Source: Streptomyces sp. NBC_01217
GTDB lineage: Bacteria; Actinomycetota; Actinomycetes; Streptomycetales; Streptomycetaceae
Length of the DNA: 64,000 nucleotides
Assembly: GCF_035994185.1 (NCBI RefSeq)
Contig: NZ_CP108538.1
Span: forward strand, 806,001 to 870,000
Direction of reading: 5' to 3'
Part shown: positions 39,457 to 49,168 of the stretch, piece by piece
Layout: each line of letters starts with the position of its first letter
How positions within the stretch are numbered: the first letter of the stretch is position 1
The notes under the pieces: generated by a model
Databases searched by the model: none
What the model was told of the DNA's origin: nothing
Seen by the model: only the letters and a program-made list of their open reading frames with translations
Program-made: the position numbers and the translations under genes

Positions 39457-40821
39457 TCACACCCCCGGCAGGCGGCGCGGTGAACGCCGCAGGTAGACGG
39501 CCCAGGTCACGACCAGGCAGAGGCCGTAGTAGGCGAGGAACGCCAGGTATGCGGCCTGCCCGTTGTGCGTGGCGAGGAAGGACTGCCGGAAGGCGAGGTT
39601 GACCAGGACTCCGCCGAAGGCGCCGACGGCGCCCGCCACTCCGATCAGGGCCGATGACCGTCGCCGCGAGCGTCGCTCTGCCTCGGCGTGCGGCGTGCCG
39701 TCCGCGGTCTCGGTCCCTGCCCTGGCCCGGAAGATCGCGGGGATCATTTTGTACGTCGAGCCGTTGCCGGCCCCGCTGAGTACGAAGAGCGCGACGAACC
39801 CGCCCAGGAAGAGCGCCAGTGAGTGCTGCCGGGACGCCTCCAGGACGACGCCCGCGCCCAGTGCCATCGCCGCGAAGGTCCAGAAGGTCACCCGGGCGCC
39901 GCCGAAGCGGTCCGCGAGCAGGCCGCCCAGCGGACGGGACAGCGAGCCGAGCAACGGTCCGAGGAAGGTGAGGGAGGCCGCCTTCACCGGAGTGTCGAAC
40001 TGTTCGTGGAACTGCACCTGGAGTACCTGCCCGAAGGCGAAGCCGAAGCCGATGAACGAGCCGAAGGTACCGATGTAGAGCAGCGACATCACCCAGCTGT
40101 GCGCATCGCCGAGCACCTCGCGCATGGCGCCGCGGTCGTTGCGTACGGTGGCGAGGTTGTCCATCCGCAGTGCCGCGCCGAGCGCCGCCAGCACGATGAG
40201 CGGCAGATAGACCAGCACCAGCAGGCGTGGGTGACCGGCGCCCGCGGTGGCGAGCACCAGCAGGCCGAGCAGCTGCACCACCGGTACACCGAGGTTGCCG
40301 CCGCCCGCGTTCACCCCCAGGGCCCAGCCCTTGAGGCGCTGCGGGTAGAAGGCGTTGATGTTGGCCATCGAGGAGGCGAAGTTGCCGCCGCCCACCCCGG
40401 CCACGGAGGCCACCACGAGCAGCGTGCCGTAGGAGACGCCGGGCTGCAGCACGATCCCGGCCAGCACTGTCGGGACCAGCAGCAGCAGCGCGCTGAAGAC
40501 GGTCCAGTTGCGCCCGCCGAAGCGCGCCACCGCGAGGGTGTACGGGATCCGCAGCACGGAACCGAGTGCGGTGGGCACGGCGGTGAGCATGAACTTCCCG
40601 GCCGGGTCGATGTGGTACTCGGGGCCGAGGAAGAGCACCAGCACCGACCACAGGCTCCAGATGGAGAAGCCGATGTGTTCGCTGAGCACCGAGTGGACCA
40701 GATTGCGCCGGGCGATCCGGGCGCCCGCCCGGGCCCAGAAGTCGGTGTCCTCGGGGTCCCACTCCTCGATCCGCCGGGGATGGGCGCCGATGTCCTCGAC
40801 GGCCTCGGTGACGCTGCTCAT
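39457..40821 (-). CDS. narK: Nitrate/nitrite MFS transporter
   Basis: 454 residues from the ATG at 40821, whose ATGA overlaps the nirD stop; GGAGGTG lies upstream. Nitrate/nitrite porter subfamily of the MFS: LVHSVLSEHIGFSIWSLWSV, RIPYTLAVARFGGRNWTVFS with the helix-2/3 Arg, and the nitrate signature AGVGGGNFASSMANINAFYP then QRLKGWALGVNAGGGNLGVP. The second Gly-rich nitrate signature reads FVLSGAGNGSTYKMIPAIFR. A loop rich in Glu/Arg (AEAERRSRRRSSA) splits the C-terminal helices. Imports nitrate (or exports nitrite) for NasA and NirBD. Last gene of the nasA-nirBD operon. Confidence 0.94.
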   Translation of the reverse strand: MSSVTEAVEDIGAHPRRIEEWDPEDTDFWARAGARIARRNLVHSVLSEHIGFSIWSLWSVLVLFLGPEYHIDPAGKFMLTAVPTALGSVLRIPYTLAVARFGGRNWTVFSALLLLVPTVLAGIVLQPGVSYGTLLVVASVAGVGGGNFASSMANINAFYPQRLKGWALGVNAGGGNLGVPVVQLLGLLVLATAGAGHPRLLVLVYLPLIVLAALGAALRMDNLATVRNDRGAMREVLGDAHSWVMSLLYIGTFGSFIGFGFAFGQVLQVQFHEQFDTPVKAASLTFLGPLLGSLSRPLGGLLADRFGGARVTFWTFAAMALGAGVVLEASRQHSLALFLGGFVALFVLSGAGNGSTYKMIPAIFRARAGTETADGTPHAEAERRSRRRSSALIGVAGAVGAFGGVLVNLAFRQSFLATHNGQAAYLAFLAYYGLCLVVTWAVYLRRSPRRLPGV

Positions 40822-41222
40822 CGCCGCACCTCCGCGAGCGTCGCCGCGACCACCCGCACCGGCCAGACCCTGAGGTCGGCGGTGGAACCGTCGGGCGCGT
40901 GGTCCTCGTCGAGGCAGCGCCCGGTGCGCAGGTCGAAGGCCTGCTTGAGCATCGGCGAGATCACCACCGGTACGCCGCCCCGGCTGCCGAGCAGACCGCG
41001 CGAGATGACATGGGCGCCGCTGAACGGATCGTGGTTGTCCAGCGCGTGGACCGTGCCTCCGCGCTCGCGGAATACCGCGACCTGCTCGTCCTGCGGGCCG
41101 ACGAGCACCGCCACGCCGCGCCCCGGGACCAGGTCCTCGTACCGGCAGACCGGGGTCCATGTCCGGCCGTCGTCGATCTCCACCGTGTGCCCGGCGTTCT
41201 CGGGCGGGTTCGGCTCGCTCAT
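40818..41222 (-). CDS. nirD: Nitrite reductase (NAD(P)H) small subunit
   Basis: 134 residues; ATG at 41222 overlapping the nirB stop (ATGA). Rieske-like fold subunit of assimilatory nitrite reductase: TWTPVCRYEDLVPGRGVAVL at the N-terminus, QVAVFRERGGTVHALDNHDP, and GVPVVISPMLKQAFDLRTGR with CLDE. The Cys/His ligands of true Rieske proteins are not retained, as is usual for NirD, so no [2Fe-2S] cluster is expected. It supports NirB in reducing nitrite to ammonium. Four-base overlaps on both sides show tight coupling with nirB and narK. Confidence 0.92.
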   Translation of the reverse strand: MSEPNPPENAGHTVEIDDGRTWTPVCRYEDLVPGRGVAVLVGPQDEQVAVFRERGGTVHALDNHDPFSGAHVISRGLLGSRGGVPVVISPMLKQAFDLRTGRCLDEDHAPDGSTADLRVWPVRVVAATLAEVRR

Positions 41223-43792
41223 CGTGTGCGTACCTCCGGGGCAGGGCCGGCGATCTGGGCCGGCGCGAGGGGGAAGCCGTCCTCTTCGGGACGGGCGGGG
41301 CGGATCCGGTCGCGTTCGTGGACGAAGCGCACGGTGGGGTCGGGGGTTCCCGGGGCGTTGGCGAAGGAGACGAAGCGGCGTACCCGCTCGGGGTCGGCGA
41401 GGGTGGCCGCCCATTCGTCCTCGTACGTCTCGACATGACGGTCCATCAGTTCGTCCAGCTCCGCGCAGATGCCCAGCGAGTCGTCCATGACGACCGCGCG
41501 CAGATGGTCGAGGCCTCCCTCCAGACGGTCCAGCCAGGGGGCCGTACGCTCCAGACGGTCGGCGGTGCGGATGTAGAACATCAGGAACCGGTCGATGGTG
41601 CGGATCAGGGTGTCGTGGTCCAGGTCCGCGGCCAGGAGATCGGCGTGACGTGGTGTCGTTCCGCCGTTGCCACCGACGTAGAGGTTCCAGCCCTCCGCCG
41701 TGGCGATCACACCGAAGTCCTTGCTCTGCGCCTCCGCGCATTCCCGGGCGCAGCCGGAGACCGCGGACTTGAGCTTGTGCGGTGCGCGCAGGCCCCGGTA
41801 GCGCAGCTCCAGTTCGATCGCCAGGGCCACGGAGTCCTGTACGCCGTAGCGGCACCAGGTCTGCCCCACGCAGGACTTGACCGTGCGCAGCGCCTTGCCG
41901 TAGGCGTGGCCGGACTCGAAGCCTGCGTCCACCAGGCGGCGCCAGATGTCCGGCAACTGGTCGACGGTGGCGCCGAACAGGTCGATCCGCTGACCGCCGG
42001 TGATCTTGGTGTAGAGGCCGTAGTCGCGGGCGATCTCGCCGATCGTGATCAGGCCGTCGGCGGTGATCTCGCCGCCAGGGATCCGGGGCACCACCGAGTA
42101 GGAGCCGTTGCGCTGCAGGTTGGCCAGGAAGTGGTCGTTGGTGTCCTGAAGGGCCGCCTGTTCTCCGTCCAGCACATGGCCGTTACCGAGGGCGGCCAGG
42201 ATCGAGGCCACGGCCGGTTTGCAGATGTCGCAGCCCTCGCCGTTCCCGTGTTCGTCGATCAGCCGGGAGAAGCCGGTGATGCCCTTGACCCGGACGATCT
42301 CGTAGAGCTCGGCGCGGGTGTGGGCGAAGTGCTCGCAGAGGCCGCGGGCCACTTCGATGCCGCCCGCCGCCAGCTCATCGGTCACGATGGAGCCCAGCAT
42401 CTTGACGCAACTCCCGCAGCCGGTACCGGCTTTGGTGCACCTCTTGACCTCGGGAACGGTGCGCATGCCCTGTTCGGACACGGCCGCCCGGATCGCGCCC
42501 TTGCTGACGTTGTGGCAGGAGCAGACCACCGCGTCGTCCGGCAGCACCAGCGGGCCCTGCCGACCGTCCTCGGCGGGCAGCAACAGCTGCTCCGCCGGGC
42601 CGGGCAGTTGTGCCTTGCCGACAGCGAGCGGGCGGAGCATGGCGTAGGACTCGGCGTCGCCGACCAGCACTCCGCCGAGCAGTCGGCCGTCCGGGCTGAC
42701 GACCAGCTTCTTGTAGATTCCGGCCCTGCTGTTGGCGTAGAGGACGTTCAGGGCGCCCTCGGTGGTGCCCAGCGCGTCGCCGAAACTGGCCACGTCCACG
42801 CCCAGCAGCTTGAGCTTGGTGGAGGTGTCCGCTCCGGTGAATTCGCCGCTGTTTCCGGTGAGTTCGCGGGCCGCTGTGTCGGCCATCGCATAGCCGGGGG
42901 CGACCAGTCCGTAGACGCGGCCGTCGGCGGCCAGGGCGCACTCGCCGATCGCCCAGATGTGCGGGTCCGCGGTGCGGCAGTGCTCGTCCACCGCGATGCC
43001 GCCGCGCTCGCCGACCGGCAGGCCGCAGTCGCGGGCGAGCTGGTCGCGCGGTCGCACGCCCGCCGAGAAGACCACGAGGTCGACGGCGAGGGCGGTGCCG
43101 TCGGAGAGCTCCATGGTCCGGGCCCGGCCGTGCTCGTCCGCTTCGATGCGCTGGGTGCCCGCGCCGGTGTGGACATGGACGCCGAGGTCCTCGATCTTGC
43201 GCCGGAGCACCGCGCCGCCGCCGTCGTCGACCTGGAGGGCCATCAGCCGGGGCGCGAACTCCACCACATGGGTATCGAGTCCCATGGCCCGCAGCGCCCC
43301 GGCCGCTTCCAGCCCGAGCAGGCCGCCGCCGACCACCGCGCCCACCGTGGCGTGTTCGGCGCTCGCGGTGATCGCCTCCAGATCCTCGATGGTCCGGTAG
43401 ACATGGCAGCCCTCGGCGTCGTGGCCGGGCACCAGTGGCACGAACGGGTAGGAGCCGGTGGCCAGCACCAGGGCGTCGTAGCGCAGTTCGGCACCGCTGC
43501 GGGTGGTGACGATGCGGGCCCGCCGGTCGATCGCGGTGGCCGGGTCACCGAGGCGCAGGTCGATGCCGTGCCGCTCGATGAACTCGGGCGGACACAGCGT
43601 CAGTTCCTCAGCCGTCGTGCCGGAGAACCAGCTGCTCAGGTGGACCCGGTCGTAGGCGGGGCGGGGCTCCTCGGCGAGCACGGTGACGCGCCAGCGGTGT
43701 GGTTGTCCGGCGGCCGGCTGTTCGGACAGGGCTTCCAGGAAGCGCTGTCCGACCATGCCGTGGCCGACCAGGACCAGGGACTTCTCGATCAC
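41219..43792 (-). CDS. nirB: Assimilatory nitrite reductase large subunit (siroheme, NADH)
   Basis: 857 residues from the GTG at 43792 (GAGGAG upstream). Six-electron reduction of nitrite to ammonium. The N-terminal pyridine nucleotide oxidoreductase has SLVLVGHGMVGQRFLEALSE and AVVGGGLLGLEAAGALRAMG. A BFD-type [2Fe-2S] domain follows (VVCSCHNVSKGAIRAAV, CTKAGTGCGSCVKML). The sulfite/nitrite reductase module has SCVGQTWCRYGVQDSVALAI and SAVSGCARECAEAQSKDFGV, whose four cysteines bind the [4Fe-4S] cluster bridged to siroheme. The C-terminus varies. The siroheme pathway gene cbiX lies divergent. Coupled to nirD by overlap. Confidence 0.95.
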   Translation of the reverse strand: MIEKSLVLVGHGMVGQRFLEALSEQPAAGQPHRWRVTVLAEEPRPAYDRVHLSSWFSGTTAEELTLCPPEFIERHGIDLRLGDPATAIDRRARIVTTRSGAELRYDALVLATGSYPFVPLVPGHDAEGCHVYRTIEDLEAITASAEHATVGAVVGGGLLGLEAAGALRAMGLDTHVVEFAPRLMALQVDDGGGAVLRRKIEDLGVHVHTGAGTQRIEADEHGRARTMELSDGTALAVDLVVFSAGVRPRDQLARDCGLPVGERGGIAVDEHCRTADPHIWAIGECALAADGRVYGLVAPGYAMADTAARELTGNSGEFTGADTSTKLKLLGVDVASFGDALGTTEGALNVLYANSRAGIYKKLVVSPDGRLLGGVLVGDAESYAMLRPLAVGKAQLPGPAEQLLLPAEDGRQGPLVLPDDAVVCSCHNVSKGAIRAAVSEQGMRTVPEVKRCTKAGTGCGSCVKMLGSIVTDELAAGGIEVARGLCEHFAHTRAELYEIVRVKGITGFSRLIDEHGNGEGCDICKPAVASILAALGNGHVLDGEQAALQDTNDHFLANLQRNGSYSVVPRIPGGEITADGLITIGEIARDYGLYTKITGGQRIDLFGATVDQLPDIWRRLVDAGFESGHAYGKALRTVKSCVGQTWCRYGVQDSVALAIELELRYRGLRAPHKLKSAVSGCARECAEAQSKDFGVIATAEGWNLYVGGNGGTTPRHADLLAADLDHDTLIRTIDRFLMFYIRTADRLERTAPWLDRLEGGLDHLRAVVMDDSLGICAELDELMDRHVETYEDEWAATLADPERVRRFVSFANAPGTPDPTVRFVHERDRIRPARPEEDGFPLAPAQIAGPAPEVRTR

Positions 43793-43823
43793 GGGCGGGC
43801 TCCTCGGGTGGCGGTGCGGGCGG

Positions 43824-45023
43824 TCATGGGGTGGTGGTAAGGAGGTCGAGGGGGTCCGGCGGCAGCGGATCGTCGCGCTCATAGGCCCGGGTCAGGGCGC
43901 CGACCGCGGCCAGGTCGCCCAGGAGGATGCCGCCGACGAGCCGGTCGCCGCGCAGCACGAGCTTCTTGTACGAGCCGCGGGTCGGGTCGGCCAGACGCAG
44001 TACGTCGGTGCCGGGGAGGTTCTCGCCCACCTCGCCGAAGGCCGCGTATTCCACGGGCCCCGCGCTGAGCCGGGCCAGTGGGCGGGAGCCGGTGTACCCG
44101 GCGTCCGGGTCGGTGCCCGCGAGCCGGCGCGCCAGCAGGTCGGCCTGGTCCCAGGCGGGGCCGGCCAGTCCGTGGACGATCCCCCGGTGCTCGGCGCAGT
44201 CGCCGATCGCGTACACCCCGGGGGCGGAGGCCGCGAGCCGGTCGTCCACCACCACTCCCGCGCGCACCGCGAGCCCCGCCGCGCCGGCCAGCCCGGTGCG
44301 CGCGCGGACCCCGCAGGCGAGCACCACCAGATCCGCCTCCAGCAGGTATCCGCCGGCCAGTTCGACTCCGGTCACGCGCGCTCCCCCGTGCAGGGCACGG
44401 GCCCGGTTCTCCAGGTAGGTCTCCACGCCCAGCGCGGCGAGGGAGACGCGCAGCGCGTGCCCGGCCTGCTCGTCGAGATGACGCTCGATCAGATGTGGGG
44501 CCTGGTGGACGATTTCCACCGGCAGGCCGAGCGCGGCCAGCGCCCGGGCGGCGCTCACCCCGAGCACCCCGCCTCCGATCACCACGGCGCGCTCGGCTCC
44601 GGCGGCGTCCTCGGCGAGCCGGGCGCAGTCGGCCAGAGTGCGCAGCGCGTGCACTCCGGCCTTCAGTCCGTCCGGCGCGTGCAGCCCGCGCAGCGGCGGG
44701 AGTACGGGGTTGGCGCCGGTGGCCAGGACCAGTTCGTCGTACGGGGCCGATTCGCCGCCGGTCAGGCGCAGTTCGCGCGCCGCCAGGTCCAGGCCGAGCA
44801 CTTCGCAGCCGCTGCGCACGACGGTTCCGGCGCCGCAGGGCAGTGCGATGACCTCGGGGTCGTAGCGTCCGGTCAGTACGTCGGCCAGCAGTACCCGGTT
44901 GTAGGGGCTTCGCGGCTCGGCGCCGTACAGCACCACCTCCCCGTCCCCGCCCAGCGCCCGGTACTGCTGCGCGAACCGGGCACCCGCCATTCCGGCGCCG
45001 ACCACCGCGATCCGGCGGCTCAT
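43824..45023 (-). CDS. FAD-dependent pyridine nucleotide-disulfide oxidoreductase of the nitrate assimilation operon
   Basis: 399 residues; ATG at 45023 overlapping the nasA stop (ATGA). It resembles the N-terminal half of NirB or B. subtilis Nas[61 protein letters not shown], the NADH motif [20 protein letters not shown], and [22 protein letters not shown]-terminal small domain ([20 protein letters not shown]) matches that of NirB-type reductases. The BFD/[2Fe-2S] and siroheme domains are missing. It probably passes electrons from NAD(P)H to NasA, perhaps through a ferredoxin. The gene is 31 bases before nirB. Confidence 0.85.
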   Translation of the reverse strand: MSRRIAVVGAGMAGARFAQQYRALGGDGEVVLYGAEPRSPYNRVLLADVLTGRYDPEVIALPCGAGTVVRSGCEVLGLDLAARELRLTGGESAPYDELVLATGANPVLPPLRGLHAPDGLKAGVHALRTLADCARLAEDAAGAERAVVIGGGVLGVSAARALAALGLPVEIVHQAPHLIERHLDEQAGHALRVSLAALGVETYLENRARALHGGARVTGVELAGGYLLEADLVVLACGVRARTGLAGAAGLAVRAGVVVDDRLAASAPGVYAIGDCAEHRGIVHGLAGPAWDQADLLARRLAGTDPDAGYTGSRPLARLSAGPVEYAAFGEVGENLPGTDVLRLADPTRGSYKKLVLRGDRLVGGILLGDLAAVGALTRAYERDDPLPPDPLDLLTTTP

Positions 45024-47098
45024 CGGACCCGCTCCACCCGCACGGCGCAGACCTTGAACTCGGGCATCTTGGAGATCGGGTCGAGGGCGGGGTTGGTGAG
45101 CGTGTTGGCCCGTCCGGCGCCGGACCAGTGGAAGGGCATGAAGACGGTGTCGGGCCGGATCGTGTCGGTGACCCGGGCGGGGGCCACAGCGCGGCCGCGC
45201 CGGCTGGTGACCGCGAGCGCCTCGCCGTCGGCCGCCCCGAGCCGCGCGGCCAGTTGCGGGTGCAGCTCCACGAACGGCCCGGGCGCGGCCCTGTTCAGCT
45301 CGGGCACCCGGCGGGTCTGGGCGCCGCTCTGGTACTGGGCGAGCACCCGCCCGGTCGTCAGAATCAGCGGGTACTCGCGGTCCGGCATCTCGGCGGCCGG
45401 GCGGTGGGTGACCGGGGTGAAGCGGGCCCGGCCGTCCGGGGTCGCGAAGCGCTCCAGGAACAGCCGGGGAGTGCCGGGGTGTTCCTCGCCGGGGCAGGGC
45501 CAGAAGACCCCGTCCTCGGCCCGGATCCGCCGGTAGCTGATGCCGGAGTAGTCGGCCGGGCCGCCGGCCGAGGCACGGCGGAGCTCCTCGAACGCCTCCT
45601 CGGCGTGCTCGGGGAAGCCCTTGTCCACGCCCAGCCGCGCGGCCAGTTCGCGCAGCACGTGCAGATCCGTACGTACGCCCTGTGGCGCATCGAGCGCCGC
45701 CTGGCGCAGGATCACCCTGCCTTCCAGGTTGGTCAGTGTGCCGGTCTCCTCCGCCCACTGCGCGGCGGGCAGCACCACATCGGCGAGTCGCGCGGTCTCG
45801 GAGAGCACCAGGTCGCTGACCGCCAGGAAGTCCAGGGCCCGCAACCGCTCGGTGATATGACCGGCGTGCGGCGCGGAGACCACCGGGTTGGAGCCCATCA
45901 GCAGCAGCGCCCGCGCTCCGCCGTCGGTTCCCAGGGTGTCGAGCAGTTCGTAGGCCGAGCGGCCCGGGCCCGGCAGGTCGTCGGCCTCGACCCCCCAGAC
46001 CTGGGCGATGTGCGCGCGGGCGGCCGGATCCTCGATCGAACGGTAGCCGGGCAGCTGGTCGGCCTTCTGGCCGTGCTCGCGTCCGCCCTGGCCGTTGCCC
46101 TGACCGGTGAGGCAGCCGTAGCCGGAGCCGGGCCGGCCGGCCTTGCCCAGCGCCAGGCAGAGATTGATCCAGGCTCCGACGGTGTCGGTGCCCTTGCTCT
46201 GCTGCTCGGGGCCGCGCGCGGTGAGCACGATGCCGGTGGCCGCGTCCGCGAAGAGCCGCAGGGTCTCGCGCAGTTGGTGCACCGGAACGCCGGTCAGCGC
46301 CTCCACGCGCTCCGGCCAGTGCGCCATCGCGGCGGTGCGGGCCGCCTCGAAGCCGGTGGTGCGCTCGGCGACGAACGCCTCGTCCACCTTGTTGTCGGCG
46401 ATCGCCAGGTGCAGCAGGCCGAGCGCGAGAGCCAGATCGGTGCCCGGGACCGGCTGCAGGTGCAGGTCGGCCTGCTCTGCGGTGCGCGTGCGGCGCGGGT
46501 CCACCACGATCAGGGTGCCGCCGTTCGCCCGGAGTTCGCGGAAGTAGCGCAGCGCGGGCGGCATGGTCTCGGCCGGGTTGCCGCCGACCAGGATCACGCA
46601 GCCGGCCTTCGCGATGTCCGTCAGCGGGAAGGGCAGCCCGCGGTCCAGGCCGAAGGCGATCCTGTGCGCGGCGGCGGCCGAGGACATGCAGAACCGGCCG
46701 TTGTAGTCGATGTTCGGGGTGCGCAGCACCACCCGGGCGAACTTGCCGAGCAGGTACGCCTTCTCATTGGTCAGGCCACCCCCGCCGAAGACCCCGACGG
46801 ACTCCCGCCCGTGCCGCTGCCCGGCCACGGCCAGCCCGGCGGCCACCCGGTCGAGCGCCTCGGTCCAGGAGGCCTCGCGCAGTTCGCCGCCCCGCTCGTC
46901 GCGGACCAGTGGGGCGGTCAGCCGGACCCCTGCGCCGAGCACGGCGGCGGCCGACTGGCCCTTCCCGCAGAGTGCGCCGCGGTTGACCGGGAAGTCGGGG
47001 CGAGCCAGCACGTGTGCCTCGCCGCCGCTGTGCGGCGCTCGCAGGCGCATGCCGCACTGCAGCGAGCAGTACGGGCAGTGGGTGTCGGTCGTCGTCAT
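45020..47098 (-). CDS. nasA: Assimilatory nitrate reductase catalytic subunit (Mo-bisMGD, [4Fe-4S])
   Basis: 692 residues, the size of NasA/NarB-type enzymes. Reduces nitrate to nitrite in the cytoplasm. The N-terminal cluster motif reads [13 protein letters not shown] with Cys8, Cys11 and Cys15, and Cys44 in [13 protein letters not shown]. The molybdopterin oxidoreductase core includes [60 protein letters not shown] and [20 protein letters not shown]. The C-terminal molydopterin-dinucleotide-binding domain ([20 protein letters not shown]) is complete. There is no Tat signal. First gene of the five-gene operon; it starts 192 bases from the divergent nnaR, with a GlnR-like box between. Confidence 0.95.
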   Translation of the reverse strand: MTTTDTHCPYCSLQCGMRLRAPHSGGEAHVLARPDFPVNRGALCGKGQSAAAVLGAGVRLTAPLVRDERGGELREASWTEALDRVAAGLAVAGQRHGRESVGVFGGGGLTNEKAYLLGKFARVVLRTPNIDYNGRFCMSSAAAAHRIAFGLDRGLPFPLTDIAKAGCVILVGGNPAETMPPALRYFRELRANGGTLIVVDPRRTRTAEQADLHLQPVPGTDLALALGLLHLAIADNKVDEAFVAERTTGFEAARTAAMAHWPERVEALTGVPVHQLRETLRLFADAATGIVLTARGPEQQSKGTDTVGAWINLCLALGKAGRPGSGYGCLTGQGNGQGGREHGQKADQLPGYRSIEDPAARAHIAQVWGVEADDLPGPGRSAYELLDTLGTDGGARALLLMGSNPVVSAPHAGHITERLRALDFLAVSDLVLSETARLADVVLPAAQWAEETGTLTNLEGRVILRQAALDAPQGVRTDLHVLRELAARLGVDKGFPEHAEEAFEELRRASAGGPADYSGISYRRIRAEDGVFWPCPGEEHPGTPRLFLERFATPDGRARFTPVTHRPAAEMPDREYPLILTTGRVLAQYQSGAQTRRVPELNRAAPGPFVELHPQLAARLGAADGEALAVTSRRGRAVAPARVTDTIRPDTVFMPFHWSGAGRANTLTNPALDPISKMPEFKVCAVRVERVR

Positions 47099-47187
47099 GC
47101 CCTTGAGCGTCGGGCCGCCCCGTTACGCGGCCGGGTCGCTCTCATTGCGCCCGCGGTACGGGTACTTCACCTTGCACCTGGCCCAGG

Positions 47188-47213
47188 GTGACATGGCGGA
47201 AATCTTGCGTAAC
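47188..47213. promoter_or_regulatory. GlnR-like box between nasA and nnaR
   Basis: On the plus strand GTGAC (47188-47192), six bases, GAAAT (47199-47203), five bases and GTAAC (47209-47213) follow the alternating GTnAC / GAAAC pattern of actinobacterial GlnR operators, with one spacing off by one. It lies in the 192-base divergent gap, a position expected for nitrogen control of nasA and nnaR. Inference from consensus only. Confidence 0.55.
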
Positions 47214-47290
47214 ACCCCGGCGGCCTGCGCTTACCGTGGCGAGACGGCCGCGCAACGAGGGCGAAACAGCACTGGCCGAGCCTGCACGGC

Positions 47291-48418
47291 ATGGACAGCA
47301 CACAGCCCTCGGGCCCTCTGGTCGGCTTCACCGTCGGCGTCACCGCCGCACGCCGCCGCGAGGAGCTCGTCGCGCTGCTGCGCCGGCGCGGCGCCAGGGT
47401 GGTCGAGGCGCCCGCCCTTCGGATCCTCCCGCTGGAGGACGACGCCGCGCTGCGCCGGGCCACCGCGCGCTGTCTGACCGGGCCGCTCGACTACGTGGTG
47501 GCGACCACCGGGGTCGGCTGGCGCGGCTGGCTGAGCGCGGCGGACGGCTGGGGATACGGCGGGCGGCTGGCCGAGGTGTGCCGGGACGCCGTGGTGCTCA
47601 CCCGGGGCCCGAAGGCGACCGGTGCGGTGCGGGCGGGAGGGCTGAGCGAGACCTTCTCCCCCGTCACCGAGGCCACCGACGAGTTGCTGACCTGGCTGCT
47701 CGCACGTGATCTGCCCGGCAGGCGGATCGCCGTGCAGGAGCACGGGGTGCCGCTGGACACGTTCACCGCCGCGCTCAGGGAGCGCGGGGCCGAGGTGATC
47801 CCGGTGCCGGTCTACCGCTGGGGCCCGCCCGACGATCCGTCGCCGCTGCGCCGGCTGGTCGAGCAGACCGTGCGCCGCGAACTGCACGCGCTCACCTTCA
47901 CCAGCGCGCCCGCGATCACCGCCTTCCTCGCCACCGCCGACGAACTCGGGCTCCGTGAGGAGGTGTTGGCCGGTCTCCGGGAGGATGTTCTGTCGGTCTG
48001 TGTCGGTCCGATCTGCGCCCGGCCGCTGGAGGAGGCGGGAATCGCCGTGCTCTGCCCCGAGCGGGGGCGGCTCGGGGCGATGGTGCGGACCATCGAGGCC
48101 GCCCTGCCCGCCCGCGGCAGGCGTGAGTTCCGCTCCGGCGCCAGTACGTTGGTGCTCCAGGGAAACGCCGTACTGATCGACGGCGGCCCGGCCGTGCAGC
48201 TGCCTCCGCTGCTCGCGGCGGTGTTGCGCGCACTGGCCGAGCGGCCGGGGCGGGTGCTCAGCCGGGCCGAGCTGCTGCGCCGGGTCTGGGTCACCAGCCG
48301 GGCCGACGAACACGCGGTGGAGGCGGCCGTCGCCCGATTGCGCGCGGCGCTGGGCGGGCACGCCCGGCTGGTGCGTACGGTGCCCAAGCGCGGCTACAGC
48401 CTGGTGGCCGCGGCATGA
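47291..48418 (+). CDS. nnaR: NnaR-type regulator: uroporphyrinogen-III synthase domain fused to an OmpR-type DNA-binding domain
   Basis: 375 residues. Residues about 10-260 form a HemD-like domain (VGFTVGVTAARRREELVALL, VVATTGVGWRGWLSAADGWG, LTFTSAPAITAFLATADELG). Residues about 285-374 form a winged-helix Trans_reg_C domain (LPPLLAAVLRALAERPGRVL, AELLRRVWVTSRADEHAVEA, VRTVPKRGYSLVA). This architecture is that of NnaR of S. coelicolor, described as an activator of nitrate/nitrite assimilation genes together with GlnR. Its location beside nasA-nirBD-narK supports this. Whether the HemD half still has enzymatic activity is unclear. The stop overlaps cbiX by four bases. Confidence 0.88.
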   Translation: MDSTQPSGPLVGFTVGVTAARRREELVALLRRRGARVVEAPALRILPLEDDAALRRATARCLTGPLDYVVATTGVGWRGWLSAADGWGYGGRLAEVCRDAVVLTRGPKATGAVRAGGLSETFSPVTEATDELLTWLLARDLPGRRIAVQEHGVPLDTFTAALRERGAEVIPVPVYRWGPPDDPSPLRRLVEQTVRRELHALTFTSAPAITAFLATADELGLREEVLAGLREDVLSVCVGPICARPLEEAGIAVLCPERGRLGAMVRTIEAALPARGRREFRSGASTLVLQGNAVLIDGGPAVQLPPLLAAVLRALAERPGRVLSRAELLRRVWVTSRADEHAVEAAVARLRAALGGHARLVRTVPKRGYSLVAAA

Positions 48419-49167
48419 CGGACACGCCTGCGGCCCCCACCCTGCTGGCCGTCGCACACGGCACCCGTGACCCGGCGGGCATCGCCACCTATCACGCGCT
48501 GCTCGACGAGATCCGCGCCCAGCGCCCCGGTCTGATGGCCCGTCTGGCCTTCCTCGACCTCGCCACGCCCACCCCGGCCCAGGTGCTGGCCGATTCGTAC
48601 GGCCCGGTGGTGCTGGTCCCGCTGCTGCTGAACACGGGTTACCACATCAGGGTCGACCTCCCCGCCGTACGGGCCACCGCGCCGCATCTGGATGTACGGA
48701 TGACCGCGGCGCTCGGGCCCGACCCGCTGCTCGCCGCGGCGCTCGGCGACAAGCTCGCCGAGGCGGGCTGGTCCCCGGCCCGGTCCGGGGCGGATGCCGT
48801 CGTGCTCACGGCCGCCGGGTCCACCGATCCGGCGGCCGGTGCGGACACCGAGCTGATGGCGGGCCTGCTGCGGCGGCGGCTCGGGCAGCCGGTCGTCCCC
48901 GCCTATCTCTGCGCGAGCGCGCCGACGCCGGCCGATGCGGTGGGGGCCCTGCGCGCCGCGGGCCACCGGAGGGTGGCCGTGGCCCGCTATCTGATGGCCC
49001 CGGGCCATTTCGCCCGCCGCGCGCAGGGAGCGGGCGGCTGCCTCGTCTCCGCACCGCTCGGCGCGCACCCGGATGTGGCACGGCTGGTGCTGAAGCGCTT
49101 CGACGAGGCGTCCGGGGTCATGGTGCAGCCGAGAGACCGGCGGCACCTGCCGCTTCGTCGGCCGTGA
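48415..49167 (+). CDS. Sirohydrochlorin chelatase (CbiX/SirB family)
   Basis: 250 residues; ATG at 48415 overlaps the nnaR stop (ATGA). CbiX family ferrochelatase for siroheme: LLAVAHGTRDPAGIATYHAL with the catalytic His near residue 15, ATPTPAQVLADSYGPVVLVP and LLLNTGYHIRVDLP. A second domain half (VLTAAGSTDPAAGADTELMA and VAVARYLMAPGHFARRA) shows the duplicated two-domain form with a second His. It inserts iron into sirohydrochlorin, providing siroheme for NirB encoded in the divergent operon. Cytoplasmic. Ends one base before the convergent PCD-VOC gene. Confidence 0.88.
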   Translation: MTDTPAAPTLLAVAHGTRDPAGIATYHALLDEIRAQRPGLMARLAFLDLATPTPAQVLADSYGPVVLVPLLLNTGYHIRVDLPAVRATAPHLDVRMTAALGPDPLLAAALGDKLAEAGWSPARSGADAVVLTAAGSTDPAAGADTELMAGLLRRRLGQPVVPAYLCASAPTPADAVGALRAAGHRRVAVARYLMAPGHFARRAQGAGGCLVSAPLGAHPDVARLVLKRFDEASGVMVQPRDRRHLPLRRP

Positions 49168-49168
49168 C

